This document shows, in pieces, positions 1 to 10,931 of a DNA stretch of 64,000 bases (position 1 is the stretch's first letter; each line of letters begins with the position of its first letter). The stretch spans positions 54,760,029 through 54,824,028 of the forward strand of contig OX579633.1 of assembly GCA_951230915.1 (NCBI GenBank), written 5' to 3'. The notes under the pieces are model-generated. The model worked only from the letters and a program-made list of their open reading frames with translations, was not told the DNA's origin and ran no database searches. A program made the translations under genes and the position numbers. Origin of the DNA: Antitrichia curtipendula (lineage: Eukaryota > Streptophyta > Bryopsida > Hypnales > Leucodontaceae).

Positions 1-2433
1 GATGTAAGCGGAGCTAAGAAAGACATTACATACACGACAAATATGATGGCCAGATATATAGAGCAAGTTGGCCCTCAAAACGTTGTCCAAGTCTGTACTG
101 ATAATGCGGCTGTGATGACAGGGACCCTCTCCAAATTGGTAGAGAAATATCCTCACATGTTTAGACAAGGCTGTGCAGCTCACATTATGGATTTGCTCAT
201 GGAGGATTGGGGAAAGGAGAAGCGGATTTCTAAATTAGTAACGAAGTGCCAAGCTATCATGAAGTTCATCAAGAAATACCATCATATGTTGGCTGTTTTT
301 CGGAAGTACTCACCGAATTTGGCACTGCGACTTCCTCCACAAACACGTTTCGCAACGAGCTATCTCATGATAGACCGTGTAGTGGAATGTAGGCAAGCAT
401 TGTTATCTGTGATTACGGACCCCTCATATGATGAGTTTGAGAGAAGTTTATTTTATTGCAGGAATTGTGGTGATGCCCGAATGCGTGCCCAACGTGCACG
501 GGAAGACATCCATTCAGATATTTTCTGGCTAGAATGTGTAAATTTCTTGTACTTGATGAAACCGGCTATTGTAGCCCTTCGAGTGTTTGATGGGAAAGTT
601 CCAGCAATGCCACAAGCTTGGATGGTAATGCACCAGCTCAAGCTTCATGTGTACTCTCTCAAAGAAGACCCATTTTTCCTGGACGATGAAACGGCGGCAA
701 AATTTGAGAAGCAATTTGACACTCGATGGAAATTGATGCACACTGACTTGCATTTTGCCGCTGCAATGCTGAATCCATATTTGGTGGATGTACCTGTCGT
801 TCAGCACAATGGTGAAGGCAAGCGTGCCTTGAATCGAGTAATAAGAAAATTGAGCGGGCCACTGGGAATATCAGAAGATGAGGCAATGAGCGAGCTCATG
901 GAGTTTGAAGAGAAGACCGGCCCGTTTGACCCATTGCACGAGGCACCAGATATAACCCGCAGTAAACTATTGCCTCATCAGTGGTGGAATCGTGTAGGAG
1001 GGAACGCTCTCCCCAAAATTGCTAAGAGGATTTTGTCATTGACATGTTCGGCATCCTCATGCGAAAGGAATTGGAGCATGTACTCGTTTGTGCACGATAA
1101 AGTGCGAAACCGCTTGACTTCATCCAAGGCAGAGGCTTTGGTGTATATTTATGCCAATAGCAAATTGAGTAGGGAAAAACATGGAAAAAATCCAACTATT
1201 TTTTACGAGAAGTACTTGGAGGAAGGAGATACGGATGAAGAGAACGAGGACCCATTGTTCTCAGATTCTGAAGAGGATGAAGATATACTGGGGACCCTTC
1301 AGCGAGACGCCGATTATCAAAGGGAGATGCTACAACGACTAGATGGAAGTGCATGGGTTGAACTGGACCCAGTACTAGAGAGAGAAGTACGACAGGAACG
1401 ACGATGTGTGAACACATTTGTTGGTGGCGTTTGCGAGAACAATTCATCCGAGGAGGAAGAGACCCGAACAGACGACCATGCTTGGGACCCATTCTCAACC
1501 ATAAATTCACAACTATTAAGGGCAAGAACTCCAGAATTGAATGAAGAAGCTCCGGATGTCTCATTGTCCCCAACCGTAAACCATGCCATACCTTGCACGC
1601 CGTCTCTCCCATCTATGATTGCAGAGGCGGTTGAACACAACGCAGCAACGGTTGCCATACCAATTATAGTAGAAAGCGAAAAGCAAGTGGAGGCAATTGT
1701 AGAGGAAGAAGTGATTGCAGTCGTAAGTTCTCCAGTGGTTGCTGTACATAGCACTCCCAGGACTTCTGGATCAGATGATGATGACAATTTGCCATTGGGA
1801 AGTTTGCGAACCTTCATGCACAAGCAGGTAAACCCGCCTTCCAGGCTCCGGGGAGTCACCATAGCCGTTGCTAGCGTTCGAAGGTCTATCCCAACAAGTC
1901 CAATAGCAGCACAGGCGACTAACAGTCCCGTGCAAACCGTTCATGAAGGAGAACGTGGCTCTGCCCCTCAACCCACTCAGCAGTCAATACTTCCTGTAGC
2001 AAGGCAATCCTCACTGGGAGGACATGGCCGTAAGTCAAAGAAACGTATCAGGAAAACAAATGACAAGCCCACGCGTAATCGTAGACGCATGATCGAAGTT
2101 TCTGAACCCTTTATCATGGGTGGTAGTAACTCCACCATAACCCTTGGACAATCAAGCGGTGGAGCTTCGCGACACCCACGATCCAACATTGATGGAATCA
2201 ATGATACAACAAGGGTAACAAAACGTTTGGTGTGCACACAAGTAGGAGAGAGTGTAGACACTGAGGTGCGGAACCTGAACTCTGCAGTGGAGGGAGAGCT
2301 GAGGCGAGTATCAAGGTCCAGAGAAGAAGACGAGAACCAGAGCTCCGGCGATGAAGCAAGTACAGATTCACCGCGCGACGACACGGATCCTGATGTAAAC
2401 GAAGCACCAAGCGATGATACATTCACAGCTTAA
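1..2433 (+). CDS. hAT transposase, DUF659 type, 5' end outside window
   Basis: The frame is open from base 1, so the first ATG at 43 is internal and the N-terminus (usually BED zinc finger plus the first catalytic Asp) lies upstream of the window. Numbering from that ATG, residues 1-130 match the DUF659/RNase H-like part: VCTDNAAVM carries the second catalytic Asp (D20), followed by CAAHIMDLLMEDWGK. The hAT dimerisation domain is around residues 310-375 (HQWWNRVGGNALPKIAKRIL, CERNWS, VRNRL); E341 in CERNW is the expected catalytic Glu. The last 420 residues form an acidic, Ser/Pro-rich, probably disordered tail with a basic patch (GRKSKKRIRK), much longer than usual for the family. No frameshift or stop is seen, so the visible part could be functional. 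It would excise and reinsert hAT DNA with 8-bp target duplications. Confidence 0.93.
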   Translation, partial: DVSGAKKDITYTTNMMARYIEQVGPQNVVQVCTDNAAVMTGTLSKLVEKYPHMFRQGCAAHIMDLLMEDWGKEKRISKLVTKCQAIMKFIKKYHHMLAVFRKYSPNLALRLPPQTRFATSYLMIDRVVECRQALLSVITDPSYDEFERSLFYCRNCGDARMRAQRAREDIHSDIFWLECVNFLYLMKPAIVALRVFDGKVPAMPQAWMVMHQLKLHVYSLKEDPFFLDDETAAKFEKQFDTRWKLMHTDLHFAAAMLNPYLVDVPVVQHNGEGKRALNRVIRKLSGPLGISEDEAMSELMEFEEKTGPFDPLHEAPDITRSKLLPHQWWNRVGGNALPKIAKRILSLTCSASSCERNWSMYSFVHDKVRNRLTSSKAEALVYIYANSKLSREKHGKNPTIFYEKYLEEGDTDEENEDPLFSDSEEDEDILGTLQRDADYQREMLQRLDGSAWVELDPVLEREVRQERRCVNTFVGGVCENNSSEEEETRTDDHAWDPFSTINSQLLRARTPELNEEAPDVSLSPTVNHAIPCTPSLPSMIAEAVEHNAATVAIPIIVESEKQVEAIVEEEVIAVVSSPVVAVHSTPRTSGSDDDDNLPLGSLRTFMHKQVNPPSRLRGVTIAVASVRRSIPTSPIAAQATNSPVQTVHEGERGSAPQPTQQSILPVARQSSLGGHGRKSKKRIRKTNDKPTRNRRRMIEVSEPFIMGGSNSTITLGQSSGGASRHPRSNIDGINDTTRVTKRLVCTQVGESVDTEVRNLNSAVEGELRRVSRSREEDENQSSGDEASTDSPRDDTDPDVNEAPSDDTFTA

Positions 2434-3283
2434 TTAGTAGAATGATAGCATTATACATGCGAAGGTAGTGAGTACAATTGTTAGCATCAACATATTTATG
2501 TGTCGATGCAAATATATATAGCTATAACCCTAAACCTAATAGCATATGTTGGGTTTTTTGTCATGTCTTCTTAAGCATTGCAATGCCATAATTAAATAGC
2601 AATGATAAGATTTTTGTTTATTCGATTCTACAAATGTAAGAGTGTTGATTGCTGAATGCAAGAAAGATTTTTGAAACTTGCCCAATTTCTGATGCCCTAA
2701 ACGGCTAAACCCACCTTCCCTTCTGCTAATATGTATGAGGAATTACAGTTTTGGAAAATCTGAACCTTGTAGTCTCAAACATCCCTGTTGCTATCATTGA
2801 ATTGATGCATTCACTTAGTTTCAAGCTTAACCACTAGGTCTTCACCTAAAATGAGATGTTAACATTTTGGAAACTATTCAAGGTGATAATACAACGAGGA
2901 GTGCGTTGCAAATGCTCTTGTAGTCCTGTGCAGGCACAAGGAAAAACTGTACACGACATTTATTTCGGCAGTAGCCCCTAAACCAATGTCCAAGAATTTT
3001 TTTGGACTTTGCCAGCTAAAAACCGGCAGTTTTTGCACTAAACCAGTATTTTGCCAAACTGTGCCCCATATTTTTCTAAATTTACATACCAAAATACTAT
3101 ATTTAGAAATCTGAGTAAAATATAACCGGCTTTTTTGCTGTTAATTTCAAAATACAACCAGTTTTTTTACCAATTCCACCGGCTATCAATGAACTAGTAG
3201 CCGGTTTTTTCCACACACTGCCCCAAACCCGTTGGACCCTAATCCGCCTCCCAGCCACAGAAGAAATCGCCCCACCCTAAACC

Positions 3284-3484
3284 CGCAGTCGCCCTTCACC
3301 CTCGATGCGCAGTCGCCCTTCACCCTTGAACCGCAGTCGCCCTAAAACCCAAAAAACCGTTGTTGCCTAGACGCGGTCGCCCCACCCTAACCCGCACTCG
3401 CCCCAGTGATGGGACCCGAAGTCGCCCTAAACCAAAACCCGCGGTCGCCCAATTTAAAGCCGAAGTCGCCCTTCGCGACATCGG
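3284..3484. repeat. Degenerate GTCGCCC minisatellite in hAT 3' region
   Basis: The heptamer GTCGCCC recurs about seven times, often preceded by CCGCA or CCGAA and followed by CCACCCTAAACCC-like spacers. Spacing is irregular: about 24, 24 and 40 bp in the first copies. The repeat is C-rich in otherwise AT-rich DNA and lies inside the hAT element, between the stop codon and the right end. Confidence 0.7.
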
Positions 3485-3650
3485 CCACGTAGGACAAAAT
3501 TGATTTACCAAGGGGGTAAAAAATTACCCAACCCTAAAACCTTACTCGACGACGTCGTCTACTAAACTCGACATTTGTCGAACACGGCATGCGACATCAG
3601 ACGGACAACTCGACACCAAAACCCAAAATATGTCAGACAAGACAACCCTG

Positions 3651-4200
3651 CCAGAAATCCACAAGAGACCCATATTATGCTAGAGTGTGGTTGAAGAAAT
3701 GTGGCAAAATGATACAAATCTTGATAGAGAACTGGGATTCAAGCCCTCCCTGGCAGATATAGTCAATATTGACAATAATGCTGAGAAGCTTTTTTTATAA
3801 ATATTCTGGTGTCGAAACCATGTAATGGTGGCCCGGAAAAATATCTCAGAGAGACGTTGCTGTGGCTAAAGATGGTACTCATCTGCCAGCAAAATATCCC
3901 AATAAATATGCATTATAATAGAATTCATACTTGCACTTTACAAGAGGAGGAAAGTGGGACAAAAAATCTGTGTGAATTGTCCAATGATAGTTTGGGGTTG
4001 GTGAAAAACATTTTCAGCAATGACCTAAGGATTAGCAAGGAAAATAGACAATGAAAGTGAATCAAGGAGACTAAAAGGGTATGTGTAGTCCTGTCAATAG
4101 ATGCTGTAGAAAATCTCTAAGTGAACCGCCTTAGGAACAGGAACTAGAATTTAGTAGTGCTTCAGTAATGCACTCCTATGTAAAACCAATAAATGGATTA
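3651..4200. other. No gene seen
   Basis: AT-rich DNA with only short chance reading frames. No domain, RNA gene or complete element was recognised. Confidence 0.5.
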
Positions 4201-4527
4201 AGGTGGGAACACCCATAAGCGTGAATTTAAGGGTTTTGAACATAATGACTATTAACAAACATTTAGCAAAAATTTACATGATCATCTGAGCAACAACGAA
4301 ATATTGAGTTTGCACTTTTGAATGTACTATTTGGATACTGTAAGAATAAATTGTGAATGTTTGAAGAGCAAACTACCATTGCACCTATAAGTCCATAACC
4401 AATACTAAGGTATCATGTTCGCATGTTGTACATTCTTAAGATTACATCTATTTATTTCCACTAATTTTCCAAGATTTAAGAGGTGACGGTTACGAAAACC
4501 CTAAACACTTATGGGTGAACCCCACCT
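4201..4527. mobile_element. Stowaway-like MITE, family B copy 1
   Basis: The termini AGGTGGGAACACCCATAAGC and CTTATGGGTGAACCCCACCT are inverted repeats. TA precedes the left end; the right flank is AA, so one target base seems mutated. Two related copies (28819-29130 and 46629-46951) have intact TA on both sides, as expected for Tc1/mariner-mobilised elements. Confidence 0.7.
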
Positions 4528-5756
4528 AAAGTATCAAGTCGAGTGCACTCATGTTTTGTTTGTAGCCTGCATGACCAGCTTAGTGAAGGTAAAACAATTG
4601 CATGAGGTCAACCTCTGTATTCCATCAATGCCATATTTTGAATTGCTGCATAGATTGATTTCTAGTTAGTCGGACAAAGAATGGGAACAATAGCACATGA
4701 ATGTCATACACATACATCGGAAAGTATTACATAGCTCCGCGTAGTAGCTGATTGTACTTTTGTGTTTGTAGCACCCATTGGGAGTTGGAGAGATTGCATT
4801 GTCACACGCATCATTGTATGCGCCATATGTAGAGAATAGTGCTGAAGAGTAGAGTGTGGAACAATGGAAAATGCTCAAAACAAGCCCCGGAAGACACCAT
4901 TTATCAATGCATACTACATTTATGGCGAATATCATATTCATTGCTCTTCCAATCTCAACCCGTCATCTACAGTTAGCAACCAGGCTTCGGTTCACAATGG
5001 ATGGTAAACAACCTTTTTCTAAGGTGAACACCATATTCATTATAATGAGAGAATGGGAACCTCTCAAATAACAACAATTTTTTTTGAGACAAGGATTGAA
5101 GTAAATGGGTTGTCATTTAGCTCCGAGTTCACTAATTACAGTAGTTTAAAACAACAGTTTCTATTTAATTGAGAGGTAAGCAAAACTTAGACATTGCTCA
5201 AACGAGGTCACATAATATGATATTAATAATTCAATGTACTTAACAAACAAATCAAAATATAATCTAATATTTACGTGTTGTTGACATTGCAATTGCAATA
5301 GAAATATCACAAACTCATTCTCAAAATGTGTATACCTAAGTACATGAAAATTATATAATCATTCTTCCAATATATTATCAAAGCAAAAATAAAACATACA
5401 TACTTAAATATTATATGAAGCAAATCAACCTACTTGGTCTCAGGTTTACCATTGCTATGCTAGTGAATTATATAAAGCCAAACTTTCATGAATGACTTGA
5501 ATTTGAGTAGTGGGAACATTAATTGTGCACTCTACTATGCTTTGTTTGATTCTAGACTTCTACACTATCATCAAACTAGTTGTCTCTTCTCACAATAGAG
5601 GTTTGATTTCATCAACCTTCCACCACAGACCTTGTATAGCATCCTATCTTGTGTAGTTATTTTGATTATCTTGATTTCTTTATGTTGAACTAAAATATTG
5701 AATGAAGGTGAAATTTGGTTTCTTTGGTTGGGTTAGACAATATCCTTGCAATCCAC
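4528..5756. other. No gene; one element end
   Basis: No coding region is supported. At about 5029-5072 CACCATATTCATTATAATG resembles the terminus of the TIR family complete at 45707-46033 (family E), but no matching second end was found nearby. The rest is AT-rich filler. Confidence 0.4.
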
Positions 5757-6341
5757 CATTAGGAGGGATCAGGGTTGTCTTCCCCGACACGGCGACAACT
5801 CGACAAACTCGACGTCATAGACAGACATCTTAACATATTCATGTTTCATTTTATTGAAGTATCTCATTTCAATATTCACTTACTAGATTCTACATTTGGA
5901 GTCATGTTTAAAGTAGATTTCAAAATTATCCTCAGCTGATAAATAGGGCCTTATGAGACAAGATTGTCACTCATACTCAACATTTGTCCAACACGACATG
6001 CGACGTTAGACAGACAACTCGACGCCAAAACCCAAAATGTGTTAGACAAGACAACCCTGGGAGGGATTTGAGCCCATGAAAGGGTCCCTTCCCCAAAATC
6101 ATGGAAACTTCTAGTCCATTCTCCCATGCGCATATTGAGCTGGTTGAAGATTGACTATGTTGGATATTATTAAATTTAGAAAGAAAAAAAAATAAAATAA
6201 AATAAAAAAATCTTATTTTTTCCTAAGACTTTTTTTTTTTTTTTTTTAATTAATTATTTCTGACAACCAGCAAGGGTTGGTTGCGAATATTGGAAACAAC
6301 CAAACTCACAGCCCCTTGGAGGGCTGAATTTCTTCCTAATG
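5757..6341. mobile_element. TIR MITE family M copy 1, interrupted
   Basis: The left part (5757-5769, CATTAGGAGGGAT) and right part (6068-6341, ending TTTCTTCCTAATG) are the two pieces of a family M element. Family M termini are CATTAGAAGGGATTTGAGCC-like inverted repeats, also seen at 7690-7949 and 23196-23482. The hAT MITE at 5770-6059 splits this copy and duplicates GGAGGGAT, so the M element was already here when that MITE inserted. Confidence 0.7.
5770..6059. mobile_element. hAT non-autonomous MITE with exact 8-bp TSD
   Basis: It starts CAGGGTTGTC and ends GACAACCCTG. The 8 bp on each side are identical: GGAGGGAT at 5762-5769 and at 6060-6067. Its right end is closely similar to the right terminus of the hAT element at 1-3650, and both carry ACTCGAC subterminal motifs. 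This fits cross-mobilisation by that transposase or a close relative. Confidence 0.88.
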
Positions 6342-7242
6342 ATAAATCAAATGTTACCATTTGGTCAAATTGCAACATAGTAGCTTTCATACAAATTCCA
6401 ATCCACTCTAAATGACAAAAATGGACAACCATGCAAAGAGCCTATGTAGGTATCATCCTCTCTAAACTCTTCAAGGTCATTGCCATCGTCTGCAATTTGA
6501 TTTGCCAAAACTATTTGACTTGGCTAAATGGCCAAAAACCATCTTTTAAGACATTAGAGTTTGGTAGAGAGTCTTGTAATGCTACCTTTACTGCTCCTCA
6601 ATACTGCACTAATTGCTTGTGTTGTCTTTTGTACTTTCCAGTCTCATCTTCATTGCACATGTTCTCCCATTACTTTTGAACCTAGATAAACGTTTTTGAA
6701 TGTTGTCCATGTTTCTCATTGGATTTTGAGTAATTGCCTGCATGTGGTACATCACAAGACTACAAAAACTGTGTCCCTCTCTGAGTCTTCTTTCTACATT
6801 TTGATGTCCCTCCTATTCTCTTCTAACTACTTTTGATTGGTGCACAAAAGTTTATATTTCATAACTGGATATCCACTCAAGTCTAGATAGAACTTTACTT
6901 GTGGCTTCATGTGTCCAACTAAAATATCATCACCATCATGAAATGTATTTGCAATAAAACCCTTGAAATTAGACATTCCCTCTACAAGGTGAAGGAAAGG
7001 AGAAATGAATTCTACATCCATGAAGGACTTCATAAAGACAAGAATTGCGGAATAGTTTTTTTTCTTCAAAAGCATGCTTCATCTTCCAAATAATACAACA
7101 ATGTTGTCATGCATATGATCCATTATTATCAGAAGTTCACAAACACCTAATGGAATATCTTTTTTGCAACTAATAGGGACAAAAAACAGATAACGTATCT
7201 ATGTTTATTGTCCTTAGTGGCATTGTCCATTTGCACATGTAA
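6342..7242. other. No gene seen
   Basis: Short reading frames only, no recognisable domain, no clear paired termini. Confidence 0.45.
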
Positions 7243-7496
7243 CATCATATTCATTAATTTGGGAGAAATAGTACATTTTGGGACTTTCAGAATGGCTTTC
7301 AGGAGTTTGAGGTGATCTTCTCAAACCGAGCTCAACAGTTTTTTTTGTACACTTGCTCTCACTTGAGAGGAGGGATTCACAAGGAAAAAAATCTTGGTAG
7401 CTCAGACTAAATTTGACACCTTTGAATTTAACTTTCTGGGTTTGAGGGGGAGTAAAAGTTGAAACACCTATTTTTCTCAATTTAATGAATATAGTG
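7243..7496. mobile_element. TIR MITE family D copy 1
   Basis: The ends CATCATATTCATTAATTTGG and CAATTTAATGAATATAGTG are inverted repeats of about 25 bp. Related copies are at 48039-48250 and 48371-48620, with fragments at about 9798-9886 and 40400-40575. All share a central CTCACTTGAGAGGAGGGATT-like block. Confidence 0.6.
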
Positions 7497-7689
7497 TTAT
7501 GTAGAATAGGTGGCAATTGTATTGTTGGAACTAAGTTGACTAGCCGTGGCAGTAATAATCTTTTACATATTTCTACACCCACTAGTATTACATCAAACAA
7601 TGACAATGACTTGAACCCTATAAACATTTCCCAAGAAAAGGACTTTGGTGACAACTTTAAATCTCCTAATAGTCTTGCTATAGAGCCAA

Positions 7690-7949
7690 CATTAGAAGGG
7701 ATTTGAGCCCAAAAAGAGGCCCCTTCCCCCAAATCCAATATACCTTTGGGAACACCTTCCACATGGGCATTCTGCAGCAGCACATGTTGGCATTAGGGCG
7801 ACCATGTTAGCCTGTATTATTTTAATATTATTTTTTCTCAAAAAATAATAATTCATAATTAATTTTTTTGATGACCACCAGGGGCCGGTTCCCAACATTG
7901 GGAACAAAAAAGCTCACAACCCCTTCTTGGGTCCAAATTCCTTGTAATG
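7690..7949. mobile_element. TIR MITE family M copy 2
   Basis: Complete 260-bp copy. The left end CATTAGAAGGGATTTGAGCC and the right end GGGTCCAAATTCCTTGTAATG pair as a TIR of about 30 bp. No convincing target duplication was found. Confidence 0.7.
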
Positions 7950-9164
7950 TGGGTTTCACTACAAAGAGAATATGGTCCTAATTGATACAAAGTTGACATA
8001 ATTATGTCAATTATTGTATTTTTTAAGATGTGGTGATGAGAACGTCCTTTTTTATACAAATGATGTTAATTTTCACAAGAAAGTTGACATAATGATGTAT
8101 TTACACTAGTAAAAAAGTTGTTAGAAAATCAATTGTTTTTTTGTTAAGTTTTTCTCAACAAGTTTTGTTTGGAAAAAAATCTATGTGTGAAAAATTCAGC
8201 TCTAAATCTAGCCAAGTAGATTGGCCCCAGCCATAGTGTGAGTCTTGGATTTAGCACTAGAAGTTCTATTATTTTTTTTTGCTAAACCTTACTTAGAATT
8301 ATTTTTAATAAATATGGAATAGCCATTTATGTTATTGTAGAATAGTTAGACCAAATGATTAGCGATACACTATTTATCCTACTCCATTTGGTAAGTCAGT
8401 AAAGTGATCTTGTGAGAATTAGTAGTATTTAGAGTGTTCAAGTGAAATCTGACCAATGGGGCTTGGGATCCTCTCTAAAGTCTCTACAGCTTAATGAGAG
8501 AAGGTTGATTTAGGAGTAGATTAGAATATGGAATAGCCAAGGGGCCACACTATTTTGCCCGTGACTCAACAAACATCCTCAAGAAATTATGGAAGTATGG
8601 TGCATCTATACATATATTCTTGGAGCCTTCCACTTCTTGGAAGGTGTCGTTCCAAGCGGTTGACCCACCCAGAAAATTTGCATTTGACAGTAAAATGCCA
8701 CCAAAATTCATGAATCCAAAACTTTGTCCCAAATTTGAAGTTGTTTTGATAGTGGCAAGACCTTCAAACAACATATTGTTACTAGTGCTAAGAAATCCAA
8801 GCTACAACAACTTGCGAGATATCATACACGAGAGTCCAATTGACAAGCCAAGAGTGTTTTTTGACTCTCTTGACAAATTCAGAGAACCCCAGGAAGTCAA
8901 ATCCATGGAAGGGAATAAAGTCTCAATTCTGGGATTTCATCCATCCATTTCTAAACCTTTTGAATTAAATTCCCAATGACTTGCATATTAGAATTAGAAG
9001 TATAGCATACCAAAATCAACTATTTTGAGCCATAGAAATCCAATGGCATTGTTTGTTTGTCATTTGGAGCTAAGCTCCAAAAGTCACCAAGTTTTCATTG
9101 AGATTTCATCCATTTTGAGTTTTCATTTAGATTTTAGGTAGATTCAGAGGGATCGACATATTTC
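7950..9164. other. No gene recognised
   Basis: A plus-strand frame at 8620-8979 opens with TTG, not ATG, and has no recognisable domain. I treat it as chance. The remaining sequence is AT-rich with no paired termini. Confidence 0.4.
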
Positions 9165-9167
9165 TTA

Positions 9168-9530
9168 GAGTATCTCTTGCAACATGCCAAATGAGGCCCT
9201 TAGAAACTAGGTTTGGAAGTGGACAGAAGTAGTAAGTAGTGCAACAGGAGTGACGTTCTTGTGGAGCCTAAAGGTTTCATGGCATGTAGTGTATAATGAA
9301 TTGCAACAAGTTGCACTTGTACATCTAGCTACAAAGTGATGTTGCAACGTGAACAATGCACATGGATTGTGAAGGGGCCTGGAGAAAGCTCAAATTCGAC
9401 ATGAAAGTGTGCAAGCCTAAAAGACCCAACTCCTGCACATCAACAAGTATAGTGCTCTTGGAGACTTGATTGCAAAAGCCGTTACGAGTGAAACACAAAA
9501 GCCTCATTTGGCGTACTGCAAGAGATGCTC
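9168..9530. mobile_element. Tourist-like (PIF/Harbinger) MITE
   Basis: The left end GAGTATCTCTTGCAACATGC and the right end GTACTGCAAGAGATGCTC pair as a TIR of about 30 bp. TTA flanks both ends (9165-9167 and 9531-9533), the target duplication expected for PIF/Harbinger. Confidence 0.7.
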
Positions 9531-9534
9531 TTAG

Positions 9535-10230
9535 ATATGAGGTCAAGGTGGCCTTTTGGAAATGTATAAAGGGAGGCCCACTTCCTTTCAAACAACAAAT
9601 TTACACTTTGTCGTGTATTTGAAAACCATCTCAATCCATCACCTTCACTTGTCCTTCACATTCCTTTCCTTAGCTCTTGGTGGCTAAACTCTAGGAGATC
9701 TCCCTTTGTGTGTTGTTGTGTCCAAGTGTCCCTAGTGGGAGTATAAATTTTTCTTGCAATTAATTAAGAATCTTTGAGCTTAGAAGGTATTGAACCTCAT
9801 ATTCATTAATTTGGGAAAAAACGTACAAAAGAGGACTTTTAAATTTTTAGGTGAAGGTTTTAGGTGATCACCTAAAAGGTTTTAGGCACTACAAGAAAAC
9901 CATGGTCAAATCAACAAAAAGTTGACAAAGATTGTGATCGAATCTACAGTATAGGGTTGGCAAATGTACCAACCCCTTTACAAAAATTTCCTTATTTAGG
10001 CTTGATTTGGAGGGGCCTCTAAGTTTTTTGGAAGTTAGCTAACATTTGATGGGACATATCTAAATCATGCAATGTCCAAACCCAAATATTATTACGTTTT
10101 CAGAGTAATATTTTCAGTTCCTTTCAAATTAATAAAAAATGATGGTTAAATTCCTTGTCTATTTAAAGACCGGACTAAAGTACCGGGACTCTTGTTGAGA
10201 GGCTTCCTGGGGTGCATTGCAGATGCTCTT
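9535..10230. other. No gene; single CACTA end
   Basis: At 9887 the sequence CACTACAAGAAAACCATGG matches the canonical CACTA terminus and the complete mini-element at 25210-25273. A right-hand partner was not found. A GCATTGCAGATGCTC plus TTA end near 10214-10230 looks like a lone Tourist-type terminus. No coding region is supported. Confidence 0.4.
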
Positions 10231-10453
10231 ACTATAGTGCATGACACTTATAACCAACACCTCCCAATTCAAGTGTTTAGCCTAAGGTTTTGTCAAAAAA
10301 GAAAGTTATCAAAAAATCAGGTCCACTAAGATGAAGCTTAAACCTTAAGCTTTATCTTGGTGGACTCAATTTTTTGATAACTTTTTTTTTACAAAGCCTT
10401 AGACTAAACACTTGAATTGGGAGGTGTTGGTTATAAACGTCATGCACCATAGT
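10231..10453. mobile_element. Foldback element
   Basis: Two arms of about 100 bp are inverted copies: the left starts ACTATAGTGCATGACACTTA, the right ends GTCATGCACCATAGT. The short spacer lies around GAAGCTTAAACCTTAAGCTT. It sits 44 bp outside the Copia LTR. No target duplication is obvious. Confidence 0.75.
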
Positions 10454-10497
10454 CTCACTCACGAGCTCAGCTCAGATTTTGCAGCCAATCTTCCCAG

Positions 10498-10864
10498 TGT
10501 TGAGTTCAGGAATAAACGAGCTATGGTGAGTGAGTGTCAGCATCGAGATAAGAGGAGCGTAGAATGAGAGCGTAAACTGTGAACTGTGTTTCCCTGTGGA
10601 GAATACCGTTAATATATTTAGTAACGGCAGGTGGTTACATCCCGTAAGGGTGGTCGGTACAGGTAGTGGGGCGGCCACTTAGATCCATCCTGCCTAGGCT
10701 ACTACGTCAGGCTAGTGTGTGAGTACAAGTACGACTCGTGTGGTTGGGGTTACGCGGCCGTGTAGGACAACGGTACGTGTCCCGCACCTGTACACTAGAG
10801 TCGTGTTGGCACCCGGGAGTTGGCCGCGAGGGCGCTGAAGTTTGAATAGGACATTCTTCTAACA
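10498..10864 (-). repeat. Copia 3' LTR, 367 bp
   Basis: Complete LTR with TG...CA ends on the minus strand, flanked outside by CCCAG. A TATA-like TAAATATA lies near 10610-10618 on the minus strand, plausibly the U3 promoter. A purine-rich tract (GAGGAGGAG on the minus strand, 10865-10873) next to the LTR fits the polypurine primer for plus-strand DNA synthesis. The shared 158 bp differ from the 5' LTR stub at about 7 positions. Confidence 0.9.
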
Positions 10865-10931
10865 CTCCTCCTCGACCGAGGGGCCATCTCGTTAAAAACT
10901 TCTAAATTGGAAAAACCCTGTGGGAAAAATC

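Larger units (their letters stand above)
1..3650 (+). mobile_element. hAT transposon, right part with right terminus
   Basis: The transposase gene is followed by 1.2 kb of non-coding DNA ending in GACAAGACAACCCTG at 3650. The last 83 bp (about 3568-3650) are about 85% identical by eye to the right end of the 290-bp element at 5770-6059, which has an exact 8-bp target duplication. That shared end sets the boundary here. TCGAC motifs are clustered near the end and may be transposase-binding sites (inference). The left end lies outside the window, so the target duplication of this copy cannot be checked. Confidence 0.75.

Noticed and set aside
1317..1862. Long minus-strand frame opposite the hAT transposase
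   Set aside because: It is a shadow of the transposase coding sequence, low in complexity and without a domain.
2518..2540. Telomere-like CCCTAAA words (also 3240-3300 and 3390-3540)
   Set aside because: They are isolated or part of a GTCGCCC repeat, not a tandem telomeric array.
8620..8979. 119-codon plus-strand frame as a gene
   Set aside because: It opens with TTG, has no domain and lies in repeat-like DNA.
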